From an uncultured bacterium (lineage in GTDB: Bacteria > Bacteroidota > Bacteroidia > Bacteroidales > Bacteroidaceae): a stretch of DNA of 64,000 bases. Numbering within the stretch: the stretch's first letter is position 1; each line of letters starts with the position of its first letter. Below, one piece after another: positions 1 to 7,817 of the stretch. A model generated the notes under the pieces. It worked only from the letters and a program-made list of their open reading frames with translations. It ran no database searches and was not told the origin of the DNA. The stretch spans positions 47,809 to 111,808 of the forward strand of contig CAJMSE010000011.1 in the NCBI GenBank assembly GCA_905216025.1, read 5' to 3'. Both the position numbers and the translations under genes were made by a program.

Positions 1-463
1 AGGGACGGTAGTTGTTGAAGCGCTGTGCGCTGAACTTCAGGTCGAGGGGTACCGAGATGTACGTGTTCTTCATGTCCTGCGTCGTTTCGGTGGGTCTGCC
101 CTCGGCATCCGGTCTCGACAGGTTGCGGAACACGAGGTGCTTGGCGCCGAAGTGCATCGTCGGCGTGAGGCGGGCAGACAGGTGATCGTTTATTCTCATC
201 TCGGCGGTGACGCCCACACTGAACCCCGGGTTCCAGTTGTCGGCATCGCATAGTATCGTCTCCACCGTCTGGACGCCGTCCTCTCCGGTGATTGTCTGCG
301 GCCCGACGTTGTTGAACTCGATGTCCTGCAGGTGCATTCCGACGAGTATTCCGAAGTGGAGCGGCCTCAGGTCGATATACGGCTTGTTCTGTGCCGAACG
401 CTCCTGTGCCCATCCCGAGGCGCATACGGCAAGTATGATGATAAGTGCGGATATTTTCTTCAT
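1..463 (-). CDS. porT: PorT, type IX secretion outer-membrane protein (partial, C terminus cut by window edge)
   Basis: N-terminal ~154 residues of a secreted protein; the gene runs off the left edge. The start is the ATG at 463, followed by a signal peptide (MKKISALIIILAVCASGWAQ). The remainder has the PorT pattern: a KPYIDLRPLHFGILVGMHLQD block, GFSVGVTAEMRINDHLSARL, a PTMHFGAKHL strand, then a VPLDLKFSAQRFNNYRP block. PorT is an outer-membrane beta-barrel needed for type IX secretion in Porphyromonas and relatives. The broad label 'PorT family' covers many barrels, but the conserved blocks here fit secretion PorT itself. Other type IX genes (porW, porX, gldH) lie elsewhere in the window, which supports the call. 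No TAnnTTTG box is obvious upstream. Confidence 0.8.
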   Translation of the reverse strand, partial: MKKISALIIILAVCASGWAQERSAQNKPYIDLRPLHFGILVGMHLQDIEFNNVGPQTITGEDGVQTVETILCDADNWNPGFSVGVTAEMRINDHLSARLTPTMHFGAKHLVFRNLSRPDAEGRPTETTQDMKNTYISVPLDLKFSAQRFNNYRP

Positions 464-575
464 GTCACTATAGATAACGCGTTTTATGCCCACTTATTAT
501 ATAAGGTGTACTCCCGAATTTGCATAAAATAATAAAAAAACTCCCCTTATCTGAGTATATATCAGATTTAATTAG

Positions 576-584
576 TACATTTGC
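576..584 (+). promoter_or_regulatory. Promoter -7 box for ferredoxin
   Basis: TACATTTGC matches the Bacteroidetes -7 element TAnnTTTG(C/T). It would place the transcript start about 40 nt before the ferredoxin ATG. Confidence 0.65.
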
Positions 585-626
585 ATACTGATTTATTGGT
601 ATTAATTAAATTAAAACATTGTAATT

Positions 627-797
627 ATGGCTTACGTTATTGGTGACGACTGTATCGCATGCGGTACATGTATCGATGAATGTCCCGTAGGAGCAATCTC
701 TGAGGGCGATAAGTATTCAATTAATCCTGAGGCTTGCACCGAGTGCGGCACTTGCGCTGATGTATGTCCGTCTGAGGCTATCAGCCTGCCGGCTTAA
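627..797 (+). CDS. 2[4Fe-4S] ferredoxin (56 aa)
   Basis: Small electron carrier with two classic CxxCxxCxxxCP cluster motifs: C9/C12/C15/C19 and C37/C40/C43/C47. The two halves are internally similar, as in clostridial-type 2[4Fe-4S] ferredoxins. 56 residues is the usual length. It is monocistronic: a clear promoter box stands 40 nt upstream and a strong terminator hairpin follows 30 nt after the stop. It has no signal peptide, so it acts in the cytoplasm, plausibly serving pyruvate:ferredoxin oxidoreductase or hydrogenase; neither partner is in the window. Confidence 0.93.
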   Translation: MAYVIGDDCIACGTCIDECPVGAISEGDKYSINPEACTECGTCADVCPSEAISLPA

Positions 798-826
798 TTG
801 TTTCTTATTAAATAAAGGAATAAAAG

Positions 827-862
827 AACGGGATTCATCATCGATGAGTCCCGTTTCCTTTT
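827..862 (+). terminator. Rho-independent terminator after ferredoxin
   Basis: Stem AACGGGA...TCCCGTT, extended by inner pairing of TTCATC with GATGAG, then TCCTTTT. A strong intrinsic terminator 30 nt past the ferredoxin stop. Confidence 0.85.
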
Positions 863-922
863 ATTATAAAAGTATGTCCGATTGCTTCCTGTCATGCCAC
901 GGCATGGCAGGAAGCCTGTTTC

Positions 923-1273
923 TCATATATACTTTGCTATCGTTTCGAGGCAGACGGCACTGTTGACCGGCTTTGACAGGAAGTCGTCGCACCCGACGCT
1001 GAAGGCCGCCTGGCGGTCGCTCTCGAAGGCGTTTGCCGTGAGCATTATCACGGGCAGGGCTGGAAAGCTCTCCTTTATGATGCGCGTGGCCTCGAGCCCG
1101 TCGAGCACAGGCATCTTGAGGTCCATCAGTATCAGGTCGACGCCGCCCTTCTCGACCGTCTCTACAGCTTCCTTGCCGTCGTGTGCGCGGAGTATCCGGT
1201 AGCTTCTCTTGAGGATATAGTTCATCAGGATGAAGTCGCTGTCGTTGTCTTCTGCAATAAGTATGGTTTTCAT
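923..1273 (-). CDS. Single-domain response regulator (CheY-like receiver)
   Basis: 116 residues forming one receiver domain and nothing else. The acidic pocket is E8/D9, the phospho-acceptor is D51 (LILMDLKMPVLDG), the conserved threonine is T79 (MLTA), and the lysine is K101 (SKPVN). With no output domain it must work by protein-protein contact, as CheY or Spo0F do, or as a relay for a hybrid kinase encoded elsewhere. It starts 36 nt after the stop of the sugar porter on the same strand, so the two may be co-transcribed. No kinase gene is nearby, and its partner cannot be read from the sequence. Confidence 0.88.
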   Translation of the reverse strand: MKTILIAEDNDSDFILMNYILKRSYRILRAHDGKEAVETVEKGGVDLILMDLKMPVLDGLEATRIIKESFPALPVIMLTANAFESDRQAAFSVGCDDFLSKPVNSAVCLETIAKYI

Positions 1274-1309
1274 TGTCTTCTCCTTTGTGTTATTTGTTGT
1301 TCCGGTGAC

Positions 1310-2779
1310 TTATTCTTTCTTCCACAGCTTGCTCATGTCCTCAAGCGTCTTGCCCTTCGTCTCGGGCACGAGGCGCCATACGAACAGGGCGGCAGCCACG
1401 CAGATGACGCCGTACAGGCCGTAGGTGAACCAGTGGCCGAAGTCGGGGTCGCCCTCCGTCTTCATATTAAACATAGGTACGAAGGTAGAGCTTACTATCC
1501 AGTTGAATATCCACTGGAAAGCCACGGCGATGGCCACGGCGGCTCCGCGGATGGTGTTGGGGAATATCTCGGCGATGAGCACCCAGCATATCGGGCCCCA
1601 GGAGAACATGAACGAGGCGCTGTATACCATGATGCTGAGCATCGTCACGAGACCGAGCGAGGGGTTGCCGAACGTCACAGCCACGCCGAAGGCGCCTATC
1701 GCCATGCCTATCGAGCCGTAGATGAGCAGCGGCTTGCGGCCCCACTTCTCCACGGTGAATATGGCGACGAGGGTGAACAGGATGTTGACGACACCCATGA
1801 TGACGGTCTGCACCATCGGCTTGTCCATGCCCATGTCGGCGAAGATGCGCGGCGCGTAGTAGAGCACGGCGTTTATTCCCACCGCCTGCTGGAACACGCT
1901 GAGCATTATTCCCACGAAGATGACGAGCCATCCGTAAGTGAAGAGGCGCTCCGTCTTCTCGGTGATGGTGTTCTTTATGTCGCTGAGAATCTGCTGCCCG
2001 GCAGCCTGTCCGTTTATTCTCTGGAGTATGGCGAGGGCTTTCGGGTCCTGTCCTGCCATGACGAGGTAGCGCGGTGTCTCGGGCACGAAGCATATAAGCA
2101 GTGCGAACAGTCCGGCCGGCACGGCCTCGCTGCCGAACATGTAGCGCCATCCGGTGGCTATGGTCCACGGGTCGGAGCCGGGTGCGACGGCGTTGACGCC
2201 CTGTCCTATCTGCTCTATTATCGGGTTGGTGTGCTCTCCGAGGATGAGGAAGTTGACGAAGTAGACAACGAGCTGTCCGAAAATGATGGCAAATTGGTTC
2301 CACGAAACGAGCGTGCCGCGGATGTTGGAAGGAGCCACCTCGGCGATGTACATCGGGCAGATGGCCGACGCCAGGCCCACGCCGATGCCTCCGATGACGC
2401 GGTAGACGTTGAAGGCGATGAGCAGGTCGTATGTGGGCACGCCGTGCTCGAAGAGCAGGAACTCGGGGCTCATCGAGCCGAGAGCCGAGATGAAGAACAT
2501 CAGGCCGGCCAGAATGAGCGACTTCTTGCGTCCGATGTTTGATGCGAGGAAGCCCGAGAGGGCGCTTCCGATGATGCATCCGATGAGCGCGCTGGCACAG
2601 GTGAAGCCATGCCATCCGTCGGTGTAGGTGAAGTCGGACGCTCCGATGAAGAAGGCCTGAAGGCCCTTCTCCGCTCCAGATATCACTGCGGTGTCGTAAC
2701 CGAAAAGCAGGCCGCCGAGAACGGCAACCATGACGATTGAGATTAGGTAGGACTTGCTACCCGTCTGATTCTGTTCCAT
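1310..2779 (-). CDS. Sugar porter family MFS transporter (xylose/arabinose type)
   Basis: A 12-helix major facilitator of the sugar porter family, 489 residues from the chosen start. Family signatures in order: GYDTAVISG in helix 1, NIGRKKSL in loop 2-3, RVIGGIGVGLAS, PMYIAEVAPSNIRG, PETPRYLV at the end of helix 6, QQAVGINAVLYYAP in helix 7, KWGRKPLL in loop 8-9, and VPETKGKTLE at the C terminus. These resemble XylE-like proton symporters. The reading frame is open up to 2917, but a promoter box at 2883-2891 makes that start impossible; the ATG at 2779 (MEQNQTGSKSY) fits. It is divergent from a GH51 arabinofuranosidase, so a pentose such as arabinose or xylose is the likely substrate (inference). 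Confidence 0.9.
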   Translation of the reverse strand: MEQNQTGSKSYLISIVMVAVLGGLLFGYDTAVISGAEKGLQAFFIGASDFTYTDGWHGFTCASALIGCIIGSALSGFLASNIGRKKSLILAGLMFFISALGSMSPEFLLFEHGVPTYDLLIAFNVYRVIGGIGVGLASAICPMYIAEVAPSNIRGTLVSWNQFAIIFGQLVVYFVNFLILGEHTNPIIEQIGQGVNAVAPGSDPWTIATGWRYMFGSEAVPAGLFALLICFVPETPRYLVMAGQDPKALAILQRINGQAAGQQILSDIKNTITEKTERLFTYGWLVIFVGIMLSVFQQAVGINAVLYYAPRIFADMGMDKPMVQTVIMGVVNILFTLVAIFTVEKWGRKPLLIYGSIGMAIGAFGVAVTFGNPSLGLVTMLSIMVYSASFMFSWGPICWVLIAEIFPNTIRGAAVAIAVAFQWIFNWIVSSTFVPMFNMKTEGDPDFGHWFTYGLYGVICVAAALFVWRLVPETKGKTLEDMSKLWKKE

Positions 2780-2882
2780 GTTATTCTGTAGGTTGTTCTT
2801 AATCCGTTGATTTATAGTTTTATAGGTTTCGCGGCGCTGTGGCGGCTTTCTTCCCGGAGCCCCGCCGGCCGCTAAAATTGTT

Positions 2883-2891
2883 ACAAATATA
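2883..2891 (-). promoter_or_regulatory. Promoter -7 box for sugar porter
   Basis: Reads TATATTTGT on the minus strand (TAnnTTTGY). It lies inside the longest possible reading frame and so decides the start codon at 2779. Confidence 0.6.
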
Positions 2892-2934
2892 ATACTTTTG
2901 ATAATAAATCTTTGCATTTGTGGCAGTTTTTAAC

Positions 2935-2943
2935 TAATTTTGT
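2935..2943 (+). promoter_or_regulatory. Promoter -7 and -33 boxes for GH51 gene
   Basis: TAATTTTGT with TTTG at 2911-2914, 20 nt upstream, the standard Bacteroidetes spacing. It is divergent from the transporter promoter about 50 bp away. It rules out the GTG at 2947 as the start. Confidence 0.65.
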
Positions 2944-2973
2944 CCAGTGAACTTAATATTAAATTACTCAGAA

Positions 2974-4953
2974 ATGAATCGTAAACTACTGACTTGCGCT
3001 CTCGCGCTCGGTGCGGCAACGGCATCTTTCGCCCAGGCCGCGCACGTGATGGACGTCAACACGAAGAAGGCGGGCGCCACCGTGCAGAACACCATGTACG
3101 GCCTGTTCTTCGAAGACATCAACTATGCCGCCGACGGCGGACTTTATGGTGAATTAGTGAAAAACCGCTCATTCGAATTTCCCCAGAACTTCATGGGATG
3201 GCAGACATTCGGTAATGTGGAGCTGAAGGGCGACGGCCCCTTCGAGCGCTGCCCCCATTACGTGGTGCTGTCAGACCCGCAGCACGTCGAGCGCCGCACG
3301 GGACTCGTCAACGAGGGCTACTTCGGCATCGGCGTGAATAAAGGCGAGGAGTACCGCTTCACCGTGTGGGCGAAGGCTCCGAAGGGCACGGGCCGCATCA
3401 CGGTGCAGCTCATAGACCCCGCCACGATGGGCGAGCGGCAGGAGTTTGCGTCGGCGAGGGTCGACGTGAAGAGTGCCGACTGGCAGAAATATGAGGTGCG
3501 CCTGAAGGCCAGTCAGACCAACAACAAGGCCCAGCTGAGAATCTTCCTCGACGGCCGCAACGCCGTATGCCTCGAGCATGTGAGCCTCTTCCCCGTCAAT
3601 ACGTTCAAGAACCGCGAGAACGGCATGCGCCGCGACCTGGCCCAGGCTTTGGCCGACGCACACCCGGGAGTGTTCCGCTTCCCCGGCGGATGCATCGTCG
3701 AGGGTACCGACCTGGCCACCCGCTACCAGTGGAAGAACACCATCGGCCCGGTGGAGAACCGCCCGCTGAACGGCAACCGCTGGCAGCACACGTTCACGCA
3801 CCGCTTCTTCCCCGACTACTACCAGAGCTACGGACTGGGCTTCTATGAGTATTTCCTCCTGTCGGAGGATATGGGTGCCGAGCCCCTGCCCGTGCTGAAT
3901 GTCGGCATGTCGTGCCAGTTTCAGAACCGTAACGATGCCAAATGGCACGTGGCGGTGGACGACCTGAAGCCATATATCGACGACTGTCTCGACCTGATAG
4001 AGTTCGCCAACGGCGACACCACCACCACATGGGGCCGTAAGCGCGCCGAGATGGGCCACCCCGCACCGTTCAACCTCAAGCTCATCGGCGTGGGCAACGA
4101 GCAGTGGGACACCCTCTACTTCGAGCGTCTCAAGCCCTTCGTGAAGGCCATCAAGGCCAAATATCCGAAGATTCAGATTGTGGGCACGAGCGGTCCAGAC
4201 TCCGAGGGCAAGATGTTCGAGATAGGATGGAAGGCCATGAACGAGCTCAAGGCCGACCTCGTGGACGAGCACTTCTACCGCAACGAGGAGTGGTTCCTCA
4301 AGAGCGGCCTGCGCTACGACAACTACAGCCGCAAGGGTCCGAAGGTGTTTGCCGGCGAATATGCCTGCCACGGCAAGGGCAAGAAGTGGAATCACTACGA
4401 GGCTTCCATCTATGAGGCCGCCTTCATGACAGACATGGAGCGCAACGCCGACGTGGTCTGGATGACTGCCTACGCACCTCTCTTCGCCCATGTGGAGGGC
4501 TGGCAGTGGCGTCCCGACCTCATCTGGTACGACAATGTGCGCATGTTCAAGTCCGTGAGCTACTACGTGCAGCAGATGTATGCCATGAACCGCGGCACCA
4601 ACGTGCTGCCCATGACCATGGCAGGCAAGCCCATCGCGGGCCAGGAGGGTCAGGACGGGCTCTTCGCCAGCTCCGTCGTAGACAAGGCCGACGGCACCGT
4701 AATAGTGAAGGTCATCAACACTTCGAAGACCGCACAGCCAGTCACCATCAACCTCAACGGGTTCAAGGGTAAGGCACAGGCCGCCACGCTGACGCTGAGC
4801 CACAGCGAGATGGATGCCGAGAACACGCTCGACCAGCCGGAGAAGATAACCCCGAAAGAGGGCAGCATCTCCACGGAACAGACCAAGAAGGGAGCCGTCA
4901 TCAGCGACAACCTGCCCCCGATGACGTTCCGTCTGTATAAGGTTAAGAAGTAA
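2974..4953 (+). CDS. Alpha-L-arabinofuranosidase, GH51, secreted
   Basis: 659 residues with signal peptide MNRKLLTCALALGAATASFAQA. The first third has a carbohydrate-binding-like beta region (around residues 100-190). The GH51 barrel follows (FRFPGGCIVEG). The acid/base is probably E376 in GVGNEQWD and the nucleophile E462 in FAGEYACHG. A C-terminal beta-sandwich ends at VTINLNG...MTFRLYKV. GH51 enzymes release terminal alpha-L-arabinofuranose from arabinan and arabinoxylan. The frame is also open to a GTG at 2947, but that lies only 4 nt after the promoter box. It is divergent from a sugar porter, which fits a pentose-uptake pair. The export route (periplasm or surface) cannot be read from the sequence. 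Confidence 0.92.
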   Translation: MNRKLLTCALALGAATASFAQAAHVMDVNTKKAGATVQNTMYGLFFEDINYAADGGLYGELVKNRSFEFPQNFMGWQTFGNVELKGDGPFERCPHYVVLSDPQHVERRTGLVNEGYFGIGVNKGEEYRFTVWAKAPKGTGRITVQLIDPATMGERQEFASARVDVKSADWQKYEVRLKASQTNNKAQLRIFLDGRNAVCLEHVSLFPVNTFKNRENGMRRDLAQALADAHPGVFRFPGGCIVEGTDLATRYQWKNTIGPVENRPLNGNRWQHTFTHRFFPDYYQSYGLGFYEYFLLSEDMGAEPLPVLNVGMSCQFQNRNDAKWHVAVDDLKPYIDDCLDLIEFANGDTTTTWGRKRAEMGHPAPFNLKLIGVGNEQWDTLYFERLKPFVKAIKAKYPKIQIVGTSGPDSEGKMFEIGWKAMNELKADLVDEHFYRNEEWFLKSGLRYDNYSRKGPKVFAGEYACHGKGKKWNHYEASIYEAAFMTDMERNADVVWMTAYAPLFAHVEGWQWRPDLIWYDNVRMFKSVSYYVQQMYAMNRGTNVLPMTMAGKPIAGQEGQDGLFASSVVDKADGTVIVKVINTSKTAQPVTINLNGFKGKAQAATLTLSHSEMDAENTLDQPEKITPKEGSISTEQTKKGAVISDNLPPMTFRLYKVKK

Positions 4954-5111
4954 GGTCGTGCCGGCGGGAAAATAAGTGAAGAATGAAGAGTGAAGAGTGA
5001 AGAATCCAATAGTATATAATGTGGTATCAGTCCCATTATTCCCATCTCTCCCATTCCTCCCGTAAACCCCAATAAGAAACGCCGGACGAAAGATAATAAT
5101 GTATCAATGTT

Positions 5112-5150
5112 AATCCGGCAGGATGCCAACCGGCATCCTGCCGGATTCTT
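5112..5150 (+). terminator. Terminator-like hairpin downstream of GH51 gene
   Basis: Perfect 16-bp stem (AATCCGGCAGGATGCC and its complement) with loop AACC, followed by CTTT and a further T-rich stretch. It lies 158 nt past the GH51 stop, after a patch of GAAGAGT/GAAGAAT heptamers at about 4977-5007. Confidence 0.7.
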
Positions 5151-5152
5151 TT

Positions 5153-5195
5153 AGCCCCTCCCAGCCTCCCCGAAGGAGTGGGGAAGCCGGGAGGG
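5153..5195 (-). repeat. CTCCTCCCC-hairpin dispersed repeat, copy 1
   Basis: On the minus strand it reads CTCCTTCGGGGAGGCTGGGAG, then GGGCT. The same hairpin (CTCCCC-TTCGG-GGGAGGCTGGGAGGG) recurs at 5406-5438, 5494-5526 and 60724-60760. Confidence 0.75.
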
Positions 5196-5290
5196 AGACA
5201 ACGGGAGGATAATGGGAGAGTGAAGCCGCCGATAAGGCTCGGGAAGCCATCCGGCACTCCAAAAACGCCCCGGAGATATGTTCTTGGTTT

Positions 5291-5400
5291 GTTACCTGCC
5301 GCGCGTAATGATGTTACGTGCTACGCGTAACACTGCGACGCGCCACGCGTAACATCGTGATGTGCCACGCGTAACATCGCGACGTGCGGCACGTAACAAA
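5291..5400 (-). repeat. 22-bp palindrome array A1 (five units)
   Basis: Five head-to-tail 22-bp units, each an imperfect 19-bp palindrome of the type GTTACGCGTGGCGCGTAAC (8-bp arms, 3-nt centre) plus a 3-bp spacer. Variation between units is often paired. On the minus strand the array is led by CCTGGTTTGTTAC and the CTCCTCCCC hairpin of 5406-5438. It lies between the GH51 gene and metF. Confidence 0.85.
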
Positions 5401-5405
5401 CCAGG

Positions 5406-5438
5406 AAGCCCCTTCCAGCCTCCCCAAAGGGGAGGAGC
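5406..5438 (-). repeat. CTCCTCCCC-hairpin repeat, copy 2 (leader of array A1)
   Basis: Minus strand GCTCCTCCCCTTTGGGGAGG then CTGGAAGGGGCTT, followed at once by CCTGGTTTG and the first 22-bp unit. The same order of hairpin then array is seen at 60.7 kb. Confidence 0.75.
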
Positions 5439-5493
5439 CGTGAGATGAAGGACCGCTGAAGACACCGCCGACGCCCTCTTAACTGCGCTCCTT

Positions 5494-5526
5494 GCTCCTC
5501 CCCTTCGGGGAGGCTGGGAGGGACTT
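5494..5526 (+). repeat. CTCCTCCCC-hairpin repeat, copy 3
   Basis: GCTCCTCCCCTTCGGGGAGG followed by CTGGGAGGGACTT. A third copy in the same spacer, opposite in orientation to copies 1 and 2, without a 22-bp array attached. Confidence 0.75.
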
Positions 5527-5583
5527 GCTGCCTTGCAAGGCCAAAAAACCGCCCCAATCTGCCGCTAAGCGATATTTTTTTAG

Positions 5584-5592
5584 TAAATTTGC
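5584..5592 (+). promoter_or_regulatory. Promoter -7 box for metF
   Basis: TAAATTTGC, ending 23 nt before the metF ATG. It overlaps the TTG at 5589, which is therefore not the start. Confidence 0.65.
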
Positions 5593-5615
5593 AACGGAAT
5601 GTATACATACGGCAG

Positions 5616-6575
5616 ATGACAGTAACGGAATTGATTAATACGGACAAAGACCGCCGGCACTTCTCGTTTGAGGTGCTGCCGCCCCTGAAGGGCACCGGCA
5701 CGGAGCGGCTGTTCGACACCATAGATAAGCTGAAGGCATTTAACCCGCGGTTTATCAACATAACCACGCACCACAGCGAGTTTGTGTATAAGCAGCTCGA
5801 CAACGGACTGCTTGAGCGCACCAGCGTGCGCCGCCGTCCGGGCACCATAGCCATTGCCGCTGCGATACAGAACAAATACAACATCCCCGTCATGCCCCAC
5901 GTGATATGCAGCGGCGCCACCGTCGAGGACATCGAGTACGAACTGCTCGACCTCCAGTTTCTCGGCATCAGCAACCTGCTGCTCCTGCGCGGCGACAAGG
6001 CCAGGGAAGACCGCAGCTTCACCCCGACACCCGGAGGCTATGAGCATACCACCGACCTGATACGCCAGGTGGTAAGGTTCAACGAGGGATACTTCGCCGA
6101 CGGCTCGCCGATAAAGAATCCCGGCACGGGCTTCGACTTCGGAGTGGCCTGCTACCCCGAGAAGCACGAGGAGTCGCCAAACCTCGAGATGGACATGGAG
6201 CACCTCAAGGAGAAGCAGGACCTCGGTGCCCGCTTCGCCGTGACGCAGCTGTTCTACGACAACCGAAAGTATTTCGACTTCGTGGACAAGGCCATATCCA
6301 TGGGCATCACCATACCGATAATCCCCGGCCTGAAGCCCTTTGCCAAGCTCAGCCAGCTCACCGTGGTGCCCAAGACGTTCCACTGTGACATCCCGCAGCG
6401 GCTGGCCGCCGAGGCAGTGAAGTGCAAGACCGACGACGAGGCGCGCCGCCTCGGTGTCGAGTGGGCTGAGGAGCAGTGCCGCGAGCTCTATGCCAACGGA
6501 GTGAACAACATACATTTCTACACCGTCTCGGCGGTCGGCTCAGTGGTCGAGGTGGCCCGGCGGTTGCAGGAGTGA
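5616..6575 (+). CDS. metF: Methylenetetrahydrofolate reductase
   Basis: 319 residues, the usual MetF length. This FAD enzyme reduces 5,10-methylene-THF to 5-methyl-THF for methionine synthesis. Recognisable parts: RRHFSFEVLPPLKG at the N terminus (catalytic Glu in the FEVLPP strand), the LLLRGDKAR folate loop around residue 130, a GFDFGVACYPEKH segment, GARFAVTQLFYD, and the IPGLKPFAKLSQL helix. The start is the ATG at 5616 rather than an upstream in-frame TTG lying in the promoter box. The gene is followed after 11 nt by the delta'-like gene, so the two are probably one transcript. Confidence 0.95.
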   Translation: MTVTELINTDKDRRHFSFEVLPPLKGTGTERLFDTIDKLKAFNPRFINITTHHSEFVYKQLDNGLLERTSVRRRPGTIAIAAAIQNKYNIPVMPHVICSGATVEDIEYELLDLQFLGISNLLLLRGDKAREDRSFTPTPGGYEHTTDLIRQVVRFNEGYFADGSPIKNPGTGFDFGVACYPEKHEESPNLEMDMEHLKEKQDLGARFAVTQLFYDNRKYFDFVDKAISMGITIPIIPGLKPFAKLSQLTVVPKTFHCDIPQRLAAEAVKCKTDDEARRLGVEWAEEQCRELYANGVNNIHFYTVSAVGSVVEVARRLQE

Positions 6576-6586
6576 CACACATAGCT

Positions 6587-7720
6587 ATGGGAGAGATAGA
6601 CTTCAGCGACGTCATAGGACAGGACGAGGTGCGCGCGCGGTTGCAGCGCCTCTGCTCGGAGAACCGCCTGCCGCACGCCATGATGCTGTGCGGCCCGCGC
6701 GGCTGCGGCAAGATGGCCGTGGCAATAGCCTTCGCCGCCTGGCTCGTGAGAGGGCAGGGGAGCGCTGCCGGCGGACGGACGGCTCTTCAGACGGTGCTCG
6801 CCAGTACTGACGTGCATTTCACCTATCCCACGATAAAGCTCCCCTCGATGAGTGCCGACCACAAGCCCGTCAGCGACGACTTCGCCGCGGAGTGGCGCCG
6901 GCTGCTCGCCGACGGCCCATACTTCACCATGGAGCAGTGGATGCGCACCGTGGGCGCCGAGAACCAGCAGGCCATCATCACCGCCGGAGAGAGCGACGCC
7001 CTCACGCGCAAGATGAGTCTGAAGGCCGGCAACGGCGGGTATAAGATATCGCTGATATGGCTTCCGGAGCGCATGAACATCGAGTGCGCCAACAAGATGC
7101 TCAAGCTGATAGAGGAGCCGCCGGGCAAGACCGTCTTCATCATGGTGTGCGACGAGCCCGACAAGCTGCTCGAGACCATCCGCAGCCGCACGCAGAGGAT
7201 AGACATGAGGCGCATCGCCGACGCCGACATCTGCCGGGCGCTGGCCGCCCGCCGCGGACTGGCCGACGACACGGCCGTGCGCATAGCGCGGATAGCCGGC
7301 GGCGACTGGCTGGCGGCGCTGGAGCAGCTCGATGCCGGCAGCGAGAACGGACTCTTCTTCGACATGTTCTGCTCGCTGATGCGCATGGCATACATGCGCG
7401 ACGTGCGGGGACTGAAGAAGTGGAGCGAGGCCGTGCAGGGCTTCGGACGCGAGAAGCAGCGCCGCTTCCTGGAGTATATGCTGCGCATGATACGCGAGAA
7501 CTTCATGTACAACTTCCGCCGCCCGGAGCTCATCTACATGTCCGCCGCCGAGGAGGGGTTCGCCCGCAATTTCGCGCGGTTCATCCACGAGGGCAACGTG
7601 ATGCAGATGACAGACCTCGTCAACCGTGCCATCCGCGACGTAGGGCAGAACGCCAACGGCAAGGTGGTGTTCTTCGACATGGCCCTGCAGATGATAGTGC
7701 TGCTGCTCCAGAAGGCCTGA
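6587..7720 (+). CDS. holB: DNA polymerase III delta'-like clamp-loader ATPase subunit
   Basis: 377 residues. N-terminal clamp-loader fold: FSDVIGQDEVRARLQRL, the P-loop-like GPRGCGKM around residue 35, then INCANKMLKLIEEP-type text (IECANKMLKLIEEPPGKTVF) and a LLETIRSRTQRIDM sensor region. The zinc-binding cysteines of bacterial delta'/gamma are not apparent, and the loop Lys is followed by Met rather than Thr/Ser, as is common for delta' subunits that do not hydrolyse ATP. The C-terminal third is helical. Bacteroidales carry such a subunit of about 375 residues. The start chosen (MGEIDFSDV) is 11 nt after metF. It could be annotated simply as an AAA protein; delta' is the best call. Confidence 0.8.
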   Translation: MGEIDFSDVIGQDEVRARLQRLCSENRLPHAMMLCGPRGCGKMAVAIAFAAWLVRGQGSAAGGRTALQTVLASTDVHFTYPTIKLPSMSADHKPVSDDFAAEWRRLLADGPYFTMEQWMRTVGAENQQAIITAGESDALTRKMSLKAGNGGYKISLIWLPERMNIECANKMLKLIEEPPGKTVFIMVCDEPDKLLETIRSRTQRIDMRRIADADICRALAARRGLADDTAVRIARIAGGDWLAALEQLDAGSENGLFFDMFCSLMRMAYMRDVRGLKKWSEAVQGFGREKQRRFLEYMLRMIRENFMYNFRRPELIYMSAAEEGFARNFARFIHEGNVMQMTDLVNRAIRDVGQNANGKVVFFDMALQMIVLLLQKA

Positions 7721-7817
7721 CGCCGACCGGCGCAGGGCGCAGGCACCGTGGGCGCTGTATTGAGGCAGCACGCCGACGGAATAAAACTTAGTAAAAGAAC
7801 AACATAGATATACGTAA

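Noticed and set aside
1181..2542. 453-codon open frame opposite the sugar porter
   Set aside because: Low-complexity His/Glu/Val-rich translation typical of antisense to a GC-rich gene; the opposite strand has all transporter motifs.
2780..2917. N-terminal extension of the sugar porter to 535 residues
   Set aside because: The region contains the gene's own promoter box and encodes no family-conserved residues.
5291..5400. CRISPR array
   Set aside because: Units are contiguous with only 3-bp spacers, no 30-bp variable spacers, and no cas genes in the window.
5589..5615. TTG start nine codons upstream for metF
   Set aside because: It lies within the -7 promoter box; the ATG at 5616 matches family N termini.
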